Notes: generated from the sequence alone by a model not told the origin. 64,000 nt of DNA from Sphingobacterium sp. xlx-96 (GCF_011007365.1 NZ_WFKM01000003.1:310001-374000), one strand, 5' to 3'. Counted from the first letter of the stretch, positions 9,031-18,695 are shown. Numbers and translations are program-made.

Positions 9031-10296
9031 TTACCGATCCATTTTCAAAGAATTGTGCTTTTCAACATTTTCATCCTTCTTTATTCCTCCTAAACGCATT
9101 ACTGAAGGCGTCATAAACGATAAGACCCCAACAATTCCCATAGCCGCACCAGATATAATAAAAGCATTTGCTACGCCGATCTTATCAGCTATAATTCCCG
9201 TAAATAATAAACCGATTATACTAGGTAAAATAGCTAAGCTAAAATATAAGGAAAACACACGTCCTAGCATTTCAGCCTTTACTTGCTCTTGTATAATAGT
9301 CATAAACGCTGCCGAAAACACAGACATAGACATCCCTCCTATTCCGGTTATTAGAACAAATCCATAGAACCAACCAGCAGGAAATATACCCGAAAACACA
9401 AATGTTGCTCCCAAAGCAATATGCATCATATTGACTAACATTATTTTAGAAAAGGAAACCTTTGAGCTCCCCAATAATGCTCCTCCAATCAACATACCTA
9501 CCCCCCAGATGACTTCTATAACACTCATCTCCCATTTGCCTCCTCCGTAGTGGTCAATAGTCAAGAGCGGAAACATTATCGCTACCGGCATCACACAAAA
9601 TGTGGCCAGCATAGCATATAAAAACAACAAGCTAAGCCCTTTATTTCTATATATCGCCTGTAGACCGATATTTAAATCTGCAATAACTCCTGAAATACTA
9701 GCTTTAGAAGTCTCAGTAACAAGGTGCGGGATAGTTACAAACAACAATGAGGTGATTGCCAATACTGCTCCGATCACATCCATATACAACACTTTGCCTA
9801 TCGGAAAAAAGGTAATAGCTAGCGTTCCCAAAGCAGGTCCTGCAATACTACTTACCGATTGTAGCATTTGATTAATGCCAGATACCCGCAAAAGTTGCTC
9901 TTTAGGAACAATCAATGGAGCTATAGCCTGCATCGCTGGAGAGTGAAAAGCTGACCCTACAGAACGACAAGCTAAAAGCAAATAAACGAGCGCTAGATTC
10001 GCCTCCCCTTCGACAAAAGCAAACGACATCAAAAAAGTACAGATAGCAATAAAACCATCGGCATAGATCATTACCTTCTTACGATCCCAACGATCAATAA
10101 ATACTCCAGCAAAAGGCCCTATGAGTGCCTGCGGTAGCAAACCCGCAATTCCAGAAAAAGCAAGCACCTCCGCAGACTTATAATGCAGACTTAAATATAT
10201 CATTACAGCGAAATTGACTGCCGAACTACTAAGCATGGACACAAATTGTCCTGCCCAAATATAAACGTAGGTTTTAAACCACTTCTGATCTTTCAT
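9031..10296 (-). CDS. MFS transporter (drug/siderophore exporter-like, MFS_3 type)
   Basis: 421 residues with about 12 hydrophobic helices. The loop between helices 2 and 3 has the MFS motif GVFIDRWDRKKVMIYAD, and the order of segments (AFHSPAMQAIAPLIVPKEQL after helix 4) is that of the EntS/macrolide-efflux-like MFS_3 group. The likely role is export of a small hydrophobic compound by proton antiport; the substrate cannot be read from sequence. The charged tail after the last helix (GGIKKDENVEKHNSLKMDR) is cytoplasmic. No partner gene adjoins it. Confidence 0.88.
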   Translation of the reverse strand: MKDQKWFKTYVYIWAGQFVSMLSSSAVNFAVMIYLSLHYKSAEVLAFSGIAGLLPQALIGPFAGVFIDRWDRKKVMIYADGFIAICTFLMSFAFVEGEANLALVYLLLACRSVGSAFHSPAMQAIAPLIVPKEQLLRVSGINQMLQSVSSIAGPALGTLAITFFPIGKVLYMDVIGAVLAITSLLFVTIPHLVTETSKASISGVIADLNIGLQAIYRNKGLSLLFLYAMLATFCVMPVAIMFPLLTIDHYGGGKWEMSVIEVIWGVGMLIGGALLGSSKVSFSKIMLVNMMHIALGATFVFSGIFPAGWFYGFVLITGIGGMSMSVFSAAFMTIIQEQVKAEMLGRVFSLYFSLAILPSIIGLLFTGIIADKIGVANAFIISGAAMGIVGVLSFMTPSVMRLGGIKKDENVEKHNSLKMDR

Positions 10297-10430
10297 CGAA
10301 AAAATTATCTCTTATTTTACCATCCCTGTAAACCGACCAATACCTGTTAGCCAGTATCCTCCCAATCAAAGCCATTTGATCCGATTTCAGCGGTAAAGAT
10401 ACGAGAGTAACAATAAAACGATCTATGCGT

Positions 10431-10991
10431 ATGAAAAGAAAAATCCTTTAATTCTATTGCATAAAAAATTGAACTTACATACTGTCGATTCTTACGCTCT
10501 TCAACATATGATCCACGTTTTTTTACGTTATTAACAACAATTCAACCTGCCAAAGCACAATTCGCATTTCAGGCATTCCACAAAAAAGATGACAGTGAAA
10601 CCAAGCAATAGGAGGAAGACAGACACCTTTACCAAGACGTATGCTGAAGGTAAACTCGTCTCAGGGCTGACAACAGATTCTCTACGCCAGACTTACAAAT
10701 AGTAATACCTTTTTGATTGAACCTCAGTATCCCTGAGGACTTGAAAGATTAAGATAATATATTGGAACCAATTACAAATATCCCCTCGCTACTATTAAAC
10801 AAGGTACTACCGGCACAGTAAGAATAGCATTTGTCGTGGAAAAAGATGGTAATATAGCCGATTTAAAAGTAGAGGAAGACATGGGCCACGACACAGGTGT
10901 AGCAGCAATTGCAGTCATAGTTAGGGAAATGGCGAGCAGGGGTAATGCGGCGGTACCCATTCGAGTACAATTCAATCTTCCATACGACTAA
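10431..10991 (+). pseudogene. Decayed TonB C-terminal-domain protein
   Basis: The plus strand of this 769-nt gene-free region carries fragments of one protein in different frames. From 10519 there is a signal-peptide-like stretch (LLTTIQPAKAQ). From about 10600 another frame reads TYAEGKLVSGLTTDSLRQTY. From 10770 to the TAA at 10989 a third frame reads YPLATIKQGTTG, VRIAFVVEKDGNIADLKV and finally VPIRVQFNLPYD, a clear TonB C-terminal domain. Frameshifts and in-frame stops (for example TAA at 10755) separate the parts, and the segment with the usual W-x-P-G motif is missing. A possible original start is ATG 10431, now followed by a stop after six codons. The intact gene was probably a TonB-like energy transducer or related periplasmic protein. 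Confidence 0.6.
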
Positions 10992-11011
10992 ATCGCACCA
11001 GAGAACATACA

Positions 11012-11043
11012 AAAGCGTCTAAGAAAAAATCCCTAGACGCTTT
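11012..11043. terminator. Terminator of the suf operon
   Basis: Stem AAAGCGTCTA (11012-11021) / TAGACGCTTT (11034-11043) just after the sufD stop on the minus strand. It may also end transcription coming from the decayed TonB gene. Confidence 0.65.
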
Positions 11044-11065
11044 ATATAAACTAAACTACTATTAA

Positions 11066-12373
11066 TTAATTTCTATCTAGTCCCTTAGCAACCAGTTTCT
11101 CGACGTAAGTTCGTATCACCTCGTTCGAGAATCTTGACGTCACATCAAAGGCAAAAGCATGAACCAATAAGGTACGAGCCGACTCTTCGCTGATACCTCT
11201 AGCTCTCAAATAAAACAATGCTTCATCATCAAACTGTCCCATGGTACAACCGTGAGAACACTTTACATCATCCGCAAAAATCTCTAATTGCGGCTTGGTA
11301 TTTACCGTTGATTTATCACCGATCAACATATTATTATTCTGCTGAAATGCGTTTGTCTTTTGCGCATCCTCGCGAACAAAAATCTTTCCATTAAACACTG
11401 CCGTAGATTCGTCTTGCGGTATATTTTTATACCACTCGTAGGATTCACAATGTGGCTTCATGTGATCTACAACCGTATGATTATCCACCAATTGCTTATC
11501 TGCCAGCAAATTAATTCCGTACAGGTGAGATTCCACATTCTCATCGTCCAAACGCACATTGATATCATTACGAACGAAAGAAGCACCAGGGAAGTTGCAA
11601 TTGTAATTGTTATAAAGACTATACTTTGATTGGTAGATCTCGGTATGATTAATATACGAACCAGATGCCGAAGCTAACTGCAGATAATAATGTTGCAACT
11701 TCGCATTTTCGTCCAATACAATCTCCGTTACCTTATTTTGCAAGTTCTTTGCAGACCCTACCAACGTTATAAATGATTCAATGATTTCTACTTCAGCATT
11801 TGCCTCTAGAACGTACAGGTTTCTGGTCTGTGCAAAAAAATCACTAGTCCCGGTAGCTACATGCACAATCTGAATTGGCTTAGATACGACCTTATTTTTT
11901 CCGACAGACAAATAAAGTCCCGAAGTATGCAACGCTGTATTTAATGCTACTAAAGCACTTCCAGTTTTATCCGCATGTTGCCCAAAATGCTTTTGAAAGT
12001 TCGGTTCTGATGCCGCCTCTTCGATAGGCCTAACAGTCAGCCCGATTTCATCCTCCAAAGAAGAAAAAGCAAGCACATATTGTCCATTAATCAACACAAT
12101 ACGATGTGCATCCAAACCAGGAATATCTGCTTGGCTCAAATCCAAATCGGAAACATCCACATCTTCATTCAATAAGTAAGTCTTATTGATCAAGCTATGG
12201 ATATTTGTATATTTCCAATCCTCATTTTTCACCGTAGGAAAACCTTGTTGCTCAAACTGAGCAAAGGCACCTTTACGTATATCTTTTAACGATGAAAGTT
12301 CATTAGTCGACTCCAACTCTTGAAAAGTAGAAGCTAACTGTTCGAATAAAGAATTTGCTACTATAGTACTCAT
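11066..12373 (-). CDS. sufD: Fe-S cluster assembly protein SufD
   Basis: SufD is the non-catalytic partner of SufB in the SufBC2D scaffold that builds Fe-S clusters. The 435-residue protein shows the SufB/D beta-helix core and the characteristic C-terminal part (IFADDVKCSHGCTMGQFDDE, then FYLRARGISEESARTLLVHAF). I start at ATG 12373 (MSTIVANSLF), typical for SufD; an upstream in-frame ATG at 12409 would add 12 residues of doubtful character. It is third in the order sufB-sufC-sufD on the minus strand, 100 nt after sufC. Confidence 0.93.
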   Translation of the reverse strand: MSTIVANSLFEQLASTFQELESTNELSSLKDIRKGAFAQFEQQGFPTVKNEDWKYTNIHSLINKTYLLNEDVDVSDLDLSQADIPGLDAHRIVLINGQYVLAFSSLEDEIGLTVRPIEEAASEPNFQKHFGQHADKTGSALVALNTALHTSGLYLSVGKNKVVSKPIQIVHVATGTSDFFAQTRNLYVLEANAEVEIIESFITLVGSAKNLQNKVTEIVLDENAKLQHYYLQLASASGSYINHTEIYQSKYSLYNNYNCNFPGASFVRNDINVRLDDENVESHLYGINLLADKQLVDNHTVVDHMKPHCESYEWYKNIPQDESTAVFNGKIFVREDAQKTNAFQQNNNMLIGDKSTVNTKPQLEIFADDVKCSHGCTMGQFDDEALFYLRARGISEESARTLLVHAFAFDVTSRFSNEVIRTYVEKLVAKGLDRN

Positions 12374-12473
12374 GTTATTTTTTATCAACCCACCCATCTC
12401 CAAATCCATCTGAGCGGACCTATTTTTGTAAACGGCTAGAAAGAATATTCAAAGCCTTCGTTGTAAATCCTGA

Positions 12474-13232
12474 TTAGCCCTCTTGGGTATCCAATTCTTT
12501 AAGCCAATCGTACCCTTTCTCCTCCAACTCCAACGCCAATTCCTTTGTTCCGGTCTTTACGATGCGTCCATCGTACAATACGTGTACAAAATCAGGAACG
12601 ATATAATCCAATAAACGCTGATAGTGCGTAATCACCACGAACGCATTATCCTTTGAACGCAATTGATTCACTCCGTTGGCTACGATACGCAACGCATCTA
12701 TATCCAGTCCCGAATCAGTCTCATCCAGAATAGATAATTTTGGATTCAACATCGCTAACTGAAAAATTTCATTACGCTTTTTCTCTCCTCCGGAAAAACC
12801 TTCGTTCAACGAACGATTCGCCAGATTAGCAGAGAACTCAACCAATTGTTGTTTTTCTTTAACTGTTTTCAAGAACTCCTTTGCTTCCATAGGAGGCAAA
12901 CCTTTATATTCACGAATATCATTAACTGCCGTTTTCAAGAAGTTTATGTTAGAAACGCCAGGAATCTCTACAGGATATTGAAATGCTAAAAACAAACCTT
13001 CGCGTGCCCTATCTTCAGGCGACAAATCCAATAAATCTACGCCGTCCAAAATAGCTTCCCCTTCTGTCACTTCATAAGAATCTCGCCCAGCCAACACATT
13101 GCCCAAGGTACTTTTCCCAGCTCCATTAGGTCCCATAATAGCATGAACCTCTCCTGGTTTAACTTCTAGATTTAATCCTTTTAATATTTGTTTGTCCTCT
13201 ATAGACGCATGTAAATTTTTAATGCTTAACAT
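12474..13232 (-). CDS. sufC: Fe-S cluster assembly ATPase SufC
   Basis: A 252-residue ABC-type ATPase without a membrane domain. Walker A is GPNGAGKST (about 34-42), the Q-loop lies near FLAFQYPVEIPG, the SufC-type signature is NEGFSGGEKKRNEI, Walker B is LSILDETDSGLD (Asp-Glu-Thr as usual in SufC), and the switch His is in VVITHYQRLL. It powers the SufBCD complex in the cytoplasm. It lies between sufB (75 nt upstream) and sufD. Confidence 0.97.
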   Translation of the reverse strand: MLSIKNLHASIEDKQILKGLNLEVKPGEVHAIMGPNGAGKSTLGNVLAGRDSYEVTEGEAILDGVDLLDLSPEDRAREGLFLAFQYPVEIPGVSNINFLKTAVNDIREYKGLPPMEAKEFLKTVKEKQQLVEFSANLANRSLNEGFSGGEKKRNEIFQLAMLNPKLSILDETDSGLDIDALRIVANGVNQLRSKDNAFVVITHYQRLLDYIVPDFVHVLYDGRIVKTGTKELALELEEKGYDWLKELDTQEG

Positions 13233-13242
13233 TACTTTTTGT

Positions 13243-13263
13243 ATTGAGTATTGAGTATTGAGT
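13243..13263. repeat. Three tandem copies of a 7-bp unit between sufB and sufC
   Basis: ATTGAGT is repeated three times head to tail (minus strand ACTCAAT), 10 nt upstream of the sufC start. No function is visible; slippage here would change the sufC leader length. Confidence 0.8.
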
Positions 13264-13307
13264 CGTTAAACTTTTTGCTCAATTTTTTTATCTATATAAT
13301 TACTTTA

Positions 13308-14759
13308 CTATCCTACCGATCCCTCTAAAGAAATAGCTATCAACTTTTGAGCCTCTACCGCAAATTCCATTGGCAACTGGTTTAACACCTCTTTGGCATA
13401 GCCGTTGACAATTAGACCTACTGCCTTTTCAGAATCGATACCACGTTGATTCAAATAGAATACTTGATCTTCTCCAATTTTAGAAGTCGTAGCCTCGTGC
13501 TCTAATTTAGCCGTCTTACTTTTATTTTCGATGTATGGGAATGTATGAGCTCCACAACGATCTCCGATTAAAAGCGAATCACATTGTGTAAAGTTCCGCG
13601 AATTGTCCGCATTCGGACCGATTTTCACCAACCCACGATAGCTATTATGGCTTCTTCCTGCAGAAATTCCTTTAGAGATAATTTTAGATCTGGTATTTTT
13701 GCCCAAATGAATCATTTTCGTACCTGTATCAGCTACTTGAAAGTTCTTCGTCATTGCAACAGAATAGAACTCGCCTACTGAATTGTCTCCTTTAAGGATA
13801 ACACCAGGGTACTTCCACGTAATAGCAGAACCTGTTTCTACCTGCGTCCAAGAGATTTTAGAATTATCTCCTTTACAAATACCTCGCTTTGTCACAAAGT
13901 TAAAAATCCCCCCTTTTCCCTCTTTATCCCCTGGGTACCAGTTTTGTACGGTAGAGTATTTAATTTCAGCATCTTTCATCGCTATCAATTCGACAACAGC
14001 AGCATGAAGTTGATTCTCATCACGCATCGGTGCAGTACATCCTTCCAGGTAAGAAACATAGGAGCCTTCATCTGCAACAATCAACGTCCGTTCGAACTGA
14101 CCTGTATTCTGCGCGTTAATACGGAAATATGTGGAAAGCTCCATAGGACAGTGTACACCTTTAGGAATATACACAAATGAACCGTCGGAAAATACCGCTG
14201 AATTTAACGCTGCATAGATATTATCCGTTTGAGGAACAACAGTTCCCAAATATTCTTTCACCAACTCAGGATATTCTTGTACAGCTTCACCGAAAGAACA
14301 GAATATAACTCCTTTTTCCTTCAGCTTTTCTCTAAAAGTCGTTTTTACAGAAACAGAGTCAAAAACCGCATCAACAGCAACAACTCCTGCTAGTACTTTT
14401 TGTTCATCCAATGGAATTCCTAATTTCGCAAAAGTAGCCAACAATTCAGGATCAACCTCATCCATACTCTCCAAAAGTTTTTTAGGCTTCGGGGCAGCAT
14501 AATAAGAAAGATCTTGAAAATCAACTTCAGGATTTTCAAAATTCTGCCACGTTGGCATCTTCATCTTTAAGAAATGTTGGAAAGCTTTCAACCGCCATTC
14601 TAATAACCATTCAGGTTCATTCTTTTTTGAAGATATCAGGCGAATAGTGTCTTCATTCAATCCCTTGGGAGCAATGTCCATCTCAATATCGGTTGTAAAG
14701 CCGTATTTGTACTCCTCCTGCTCCAGCTCTTTCAGTAATTCGTCGTCTTTGGTACTCAT
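13308..14759 (-). CDS. sufB: Fe-S cluster assembly protein SufB
   Basis: The 483-residue SufB scaffold subunit. The N-terminus ([20 protein letters not shown]) and core motifs ([55 protein letters not shown]-like [20 protein letters not shown]) are typical. It is the first gene of the operon, with a promoter upstream. No iscR/sufR-like repressor gene adjoins it; the divergent gene at 15173 encodes an Lrp-type regulator. Confidence 0.97.
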   Translation of the reverse strand: MSTKDDELLKELEQEEYKYGFTTDIEMDIAPKGLNEDTIRLISSKKNEPEWLLEWRLKAFQHFLKMKMPTWQNFENPEVDFQDLSYYAAPKPKKLLESMDEVDPELLATFAKLGIPLDEQKVLAGVVAVDAVFDSVSVKTTFREKLKEKGVIFCSFGEAVQEYPELVKEYLGTVVPQTDNIYAALNSAVFSDGSFVYIPKGVHCPMELSTYFRINAQNTGQFERTLIVADEGSYVSYLEGCTAPMRDENQLHAAVVELIAMKDAEIKYSTVQNWYPGDKEGKGGIFNFVTKRGICKGDNSKISWTQVETGSAITWKYPGVILKGDNSVGEFYSVAMTKNFQVADTGTKMIHLGKNTRSKIISKGISAGRSHNSYRGLVKIGPNADNSRNFTQCDSLLIGDRCGAHTFPYIENKSKTAKLEHEATTSKIGEDQVFYLNQRGIDSEKAVGLIVNGYAKEVLNQLPMEFAVEAQKLIAISLEGSVG

Positions 14760-15172
14760 AGTATTCTTTTTCCCTTTTATGAATAGGCAACCCCCACTCT
14801 ATTATAGGACTACAAAGCTACGACTTAAATAGCAATTAAGCGGTATATTTTCGTCTATTAAGCAGCGCTATCTCGTAAATTTGTGACAAACATCACTTTT
14901 TTTTGTGCTCAGAACAGTTTCAGGTTTCTTTTTTGACAAAAAAATGATCATAATAACTAAAAACTATTGTTGCTAATCAAAAAAATAGCAAACAGTTATA
15001 ACTCATCACTCAAAAAACTTAACATCAAAAACACTATTTTTTTCAACGCTCCATGCTATATATTTAAAGTATCTTAATCAAAGAGGAACGCTATTCCCGA
15101 TATTTTTTGCCCCGGGCATTCGTGAATTCAAAGCATTTTATTTAAGTTTACAAATTGAACTAAAATAGCCTT
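14760..15172. other. Divergent intergenic region between sufB and the Lrp-type regulator
   Basis: 413 nt, strongly AT-rich. Apart from the suf promoter near 14813-14820 I see no ORF, RNA or strong repeat. A clear TAnnTTTG box for the rightward gene was not found. Confidence 0.5.
14813..14820 (-). promoter_or_regulatory. Predicted -7 element of the suf operon
   Basis: The minus strand reads TAGCTTTG, an exact TAnnTTTG match, about 54 nt upstream of the sufB start. Confidence 0.5.
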
Positions 15173-15643
15173 ATGTCTTATCAACCGGATAAATTAGATT
15201 TAAAAATACTACGGCTGCTGCAAGAGAATGGAAGAATTACCAATCTCCAACTAGCGACAAACATTGGTTTATCGCCTGCACCTACACTGGAAAGAGTGCG
15301 AAAACTAGAAAACTCGGGATTTATAAAAAGTTATCATGCTTTCGTTGACGAGGAGAAATTAGGTTTAGGAATCAAATCCTTTATTCAAATTTCTCTAGAT
15401 TTTCACACCCATAATGCTATTCCTGAATTCGTAGAAGCAGTAAAGGCTATCCCAGAGGTTACAGAATGCCATCATGTCACAGGCAATTGTGACTTTATCT
15501 TAAAAGTCTATGTAAAAGATATCAAAGCTTATGAAGGTGTTATTATGGAAAAGATTGCTAAAATCCCTTTCGTAAAAACATTTCAGACAATGATGATCAT
15601 GTCTACTTCTAAAAAAGAGCCTATCGTTCCATTAGAATACTAA
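15173..15643 (+). CDS. Lrp/AsnC family transcriptional regulator
   Basis: 156 residues: an N-terminal winged helix-turn-helix (LDLKILRLLQENGRITNLQL, then GLSPAPTLERVRKLENSGFI) and a C-terminal RAM/AsnC ligand domain (FVEAVKAIPEVTECHHVTGN, then DFILKVYVKDIKAYEGVI). Such proteins are oligomeric DNA-binding regulators that respond to amino acids. It is followed after 5 nt by the gene at 15649, so the two are very likely co-transcribed. It is divergent from sufB; whether it regulates suf cannot be told. Confidence 0.93.
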   Translation: MSYQPDKLDLKILRLLQENGRITNLQLATNIGLSPAPTLERVRKLENSGFIKSYHAFVDEEKLGLGIKSFIQISLDFHTHNAIPEFVEAVKAIPEVTECHHVTGNCDFILKVYVKDIKAYEGVIMEKIAKIPFVKTFQTMMIMSTSKKEPIVPLEY

Positions 15644-15648
15644 ACAAG

Positions 15649-16728
15649 ATGCCAAAGCAAGCTATACCTTATAACGATTTCGCGATAATACTGACATGGC
15701 CTGATGCCACCATCAGGGGGGACGAAAAGTGGATGATGTTTTTCAAAAAAATAGGTATAGTAAAAAACCTTAACTTCAAAGTCGGTCACACCGGAATAGT
15801 CCTTGTAGACCGCAAAAGTGGCAAGATGTTGTTTTACGATTTTGGCAGGTATATTGCGCCTCGCGGCTATGGTCGTGCACGATCTCAGTTCTCGGATCCG
15901 CTATTAGAAATAAAGTTAAATGCCCAATTTCACGAGAACAAAATCAGCAACCTACAAGAAATAGTCGAGCATTTCGAACTTTTAAAACCAGCGATGTATG
16001 GGGAAGGCAAACTATTCTTGTCCGTTGTCGATGGAATAAACTTTTCGATGGCCCGCAAATATGGAGATCAATGTGTTATACAGGGCACCTATCCATATGG
16101 CGCTGTGGCCCGTAACAATAACAACTGTTCGCGATTTATAACGAGAATGCTTATAAAGTCCTCGCAACGGTTTCATTTTTGGCATATGATTAATTTGCCT
16201 GAAACTATAAAATGCAGCCCGATTAGTAATTTGATAAATACCGTAAGCGATAGAATGATTTATTCTTACACCCCTCAAGATGGTCTTACACGTTTTCGAA
16301 TGAACCGTTTCCAATCGTTTGGATTTCTTGTACGACAGCTTGGGGACAATGTCTTTCAGACTAAGGCAGATTTACTACCTACAGACCAAATTATCGGCGC
16401 AGTACATTATCGCTCCAAACCAATCACAGTACCAAAAGAAGCGATGTACCTCGGAGGAGTAGGAGACGGTGCCTGGTATACTGTATCTCCTCAAAAAAGT
16501 AGACAAGTAATCGTTAAAAGATTTACGACGTCAGGCAAGCTAGAATATGTTGTACTAGGCGAAGCAGATGAAAATTTTAACCCAGCAACATCTTTTGAAA
16601 TCACATACGATAGCCACCTACTTTTTACACATATCCTTCAAGAAGGTGTAAAAATTTATATTAAACACCTCAAGCAGTTAGCGATAAACGAATACACATA
16701 TGAGCATATTCAAGAACGATATGCTTAA
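15649..16728 (+). CDS. Unknown protein with papain-like (NlpC/P60-type) hints, DUF6695-like
   Basis: A 359-residue soluble protein without signal peptide or membrane helix. Residues 44-85 (VGHTGIVLVDRKSGKMLFYD, FGRYIAPRGYGRARS) and a later Cys segment (VARNNNNCSRFITRML) resemble the His and Cys elements of circularly permuted NlpC/P60-like folds, and I think it belongs to the Bacteroidota family DUF6695. Catalysis is inference only. It starts 5 nt after the Lrp regulator and overlaps ung by 4 nt at the 3' end, convergently. Confidence 0.7.
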   Translation: MPKQAIPYNDFAIILTWPDATIRGDEKWMMFFKKIGIVKNLNFKVGHTGIVLVDRKSGKMLFYDFGRYIAPRGYGRARSQFSDPLLEIKLNAQFHENKISNLQEIVEHFELLKPAMYGEGKLFLSVVDGINFSMARKYGDQCVIQGTYPYGAVARNNNNCSRFITRMLIKSSQRFHFWHMINLPETIKCSPISNLINTVSDRMIYSYTPQDGLTRFRMNRFQSFGFLVRQLGDNVFQTKADLLPTDQIIGAVHYRSKPITVPKEAMYLGGVGDGAWYTVSPQKSRQVIVKRFTTSGKLEYVVLGEADENFNPATSFEITYDSHLLFTHILQEGVKIYIKHLKQLAINEYTYEHIQERYA

Positions 16729-17399
16729 TCAAGCCGCCAATCGATAACCTCTTTCTTTTTCTCTAAGAGATAGTCATTCGCCTTCGAAAAGTGCTTTGAC
16801 CCGAAAAACCCTCGATAGACAGAAAGAGGCGATGGATGTACAGCCTTTAATATTAAATGCTTCTGTTGATCTATTAATACCGATTTCTTTTGTGCATAGG
16901 ATCCCCACAGAAGGAACACCACACCATCTAACTCTTCAGATATCTTACTTATTATCTGATCTGTCAACATCTCCCACCCTTGTTTCTGATGAGATCCTGC
17001 TTGATGCGCCCGCACAGTTAGGGTAGCATTGAGCAATAAAACCCCTTGTTCAGCCCATTTTGTCAAATCACCAGATTGGGGGTAAACAAACCCCTCAACA
17101 TCTGTTGTTAGTTCAGCTAGAATATTTTTAAGAGACGGAGGATGGGCCACACCTGTAGGCACCGAAAAAGAAAGTCCGTGCGCTTGTCCCACATTATGAT
17201 AGGGATCTTGCCCCAAAATGACCACTTTAACATTAGGCAATGGTGTAAGTCTAAAAGCGTTAAACACCATGTCTTGTGGGGGATATACGAGATGCTCCCT
17301 ACGTTCTTTTTGAACAAATACCGATAAACGACGCATATAATCCTGTTTAAACAACGGCTTTAATAGATTGTCCCAACTTTGATCAAATAACCTCTCCAT
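16725..17399 (-). CDS. ung: Uracil-DNA glycosylase (family 1)
   Basis: 224 residues, standard length. It removes uracil from DNA to start base excision repair. The catalytic motif GQDPYH is at residues 63-68 (Asp65), the specificity segment is VLLLNATLTVRAHQAGSHQ, and the minor-groove loop HPSPLS with its catalytic His lies near residue 187. A TAAATTTG -7 box lies 5 nt upstream of the ATG, predicting an mRNA with almost no leader. The stop overlaps the neighbouring convergent gene. Confidence 0.97.
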   Translation of the reverse strand: MERLFDQSWDNLLKPLFKQDYMRRLSVFVQKERREHLVYPPQDMVFNAFRLTPLPNVKVVILGQDPYHNVGQAHGLSFSVPTGVAHPPSLKNILAELTTDVEGFVYPQSGDLTKWAEQGVLLLNATLTVRAHQAGSHQKQGWEMLTDQIISKISEELDGVVFLLWGSYAQKKSVLIDQQKHLILKAVHPSPLSVYRGFFGSKHFSKANDYLLEKKKEVIDWRLD

Positions 17400-17404
17400 A
17401 CATC

Positions 17405-17412
17405 CAAATTTA
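17405..17412 (-). promoter_or_regulatory. Predicted -7 element of ung, adjoining the start codon
   Basis: The minus strand reads TAAATTTG. Its last base is 5 nt before the A of the ATG at 17399, so the transcript would start at or next to the start codon. No TTG is seen at the usual -33 distance. Confidence 0.4.
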
Positions 17413-17463
17413 GATAAAATGCCTCACATTCATAGTACATCGGTCAAAAAACACATTCGAATA

Positions 17464-17979
17464 TCAGTTAGGTCCCTGCAGATTCTTATGATTGCGTTTC
17501 CGCTTATGTATCGAATGTTTTAAATCCGTAGCACCTGAGATAATCGAAATATTACCATCCTCTTCAAACATAGCTAGTTTTACATCCTTGATATGCTCGA
17601 CACCATGTTCACGCATCGCCTCGTACAATTCATCGGCCGATATACCGATCTTACTCAGCATATCAAAATCGGGTTTTCCTTTATGAACCAGTATTTGCGG
17701 CTTTTGTTGTACAGCTTTCTTAATAAACTCGCTTTTTAAAACGATCCGCTTAACAAAAAAATTAATGAAGAATAGTGAGAAAGCTGCCAATAAACCTCCC
17801 TCAAGGCTAGTATCATTTCCTACCATGGCATTTTGCACGGAGTTACTTATCAATAGGATTAAAATGATATCAATAGTATTAAGTTGCGACAACTCCTTTT
17901 TACCAAAAAGACGGATAGCCACAAACATAAAAAGGTAAACCGCAATACACCGGACAACAACATTCAGATATATTTCCAT
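17464..17979 (-). CDS. DUF421 (YetF-like) membrane protein
   Basis: 171 residues with three N-terminal transmembrane helices followed by a cytoplasmic domain. The family signature is visible: RLFGKKELSQLNTIDIILIL and the SNSVQNAMVGND stretch, then the soluble part (PQILVHKGKPDFDMLSKIGI). In the YetF family the soluble domain is known structurally, but the function is unknown. It is shorter than the ~230-residue family norm. Monocistronic by spacing. Confidence 0.88.
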   Translation of the reverse strand: MEIYLNVVVRCIAVYLFMFVAIRLFGKKELSQLNTIDIILILLISNSVQNAMVGNDTSLEGGLLAAFSLFFINFFVKRIVLKSEFIKKAVQQKPQILVHKGKPDFDMLSKIGISADELYEAMREHGVEHIKDVKLAMFEEDGNISIISGATDLKHSIHKRKRNHKNLQGPN

Positions 17980-18154
17980 CAGCTTTTTTCACCCAATATA
18001 ACATAAAAAACACAAACCCTCATCCCTTAAATTCGTATGCCCCAAAAACTCTTTTATAACCAAAACTTACTAGAATACATTTTTATACCGCAAACTTGTT
18101 GGATAACATCTTAAATTAATGGATATTTGTACATTCAAATAGTTATAGAGAGAA

Positions 18155-18694
18155 ATGTCAAATTTAGTACGTATAATTTTAAGCAGCATCCTATTGATAG
18201 GCACTGTTGCTCTTTTTTGGTTCGGTATGTGGGGATGGGGAATACTGGCTATCTTAATCACGATACTGGCCTGGGTTACGGTATTTTTTAATGAGAATAT
18301 GCTAATTGCACAATGGTATTTTAGAAAACAAGATATCCCCAACGCTGAAAAATGGTTAAATAACATCAAGAATTATGAGTCTCAATTAATCAATGCACAA
18401 CACGGATACTATCATCTTTTACTTGGCTTGATTGAATCTCAACGCGCACCTATGCAATCGGAAAAGTTCTTTAAAAAAGCGCTTTCCCTCGGTCTACATA
18501 TGGATCACAATGTAGCCTTAGCAAAATTGAGCCTAGCAGGTGTAATGATGGCAAAACGCAATAAACGGGAAGCAGAAAAACTACTACAGGAAGCGAAAAA
18601 AGCAGACAAAAATAAATTGTTAGCTGATCAGATTAAAATGATGAAAGATCAGATGTCTATGATGGACAAACAGCAATTCCGCTATTCAAGATAA
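18155..18694 (+). CDS. Membrane-anchored TPR-like protein of unknown function
   Basis: 179 residues. Two adjacent transmembrane helices (residues about 7-25 and 28-47) are followed by a helical domain with TPR-like pairs (QWYFRKQDIPNAEKWLNNI, SEKFFKKALSLGL, KREAEKLLQEAKKAD). The Met- and Lys-rich C-terminus is probably helical too. This is a conserved type in Bacteroidota; no function can be assigned. A strong terminator follows. Confidence 0.75.
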   Translation: MSNLVRIILSSILLIGTVALFWFGMWGWGILAILITILAWVTVFFNENMLIAQWYFRKQDIPNAEKWLNNIKNYESQLINAQHGYYHLLLGLIESQRAPMQSEKFFKKALSLGLHMDHNVALAKLSLAGVMMAKRNKREAEKLLQEAKKADKNKLLADQIKMMKDQMSMMDKQQFRYSR

Positions 18695-18695
18695 T

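Noticed and set aside
8892-9116. Short plus-strand ORF beginning inside tRNA-Gly
   Set aside because: It runs through the tRNA 3' half and its terminator and has no protein-like character.
10772-10975. Minus-strand 67-codon ORF
   Set aside because: It is the antisense of the well-recognised TonB C-terminal domain remnant.
14760-15172. Possible small gene in the AT-rich spacer before the Lrp regulator
   Set aside because: No frame has both a start codon and coding character.
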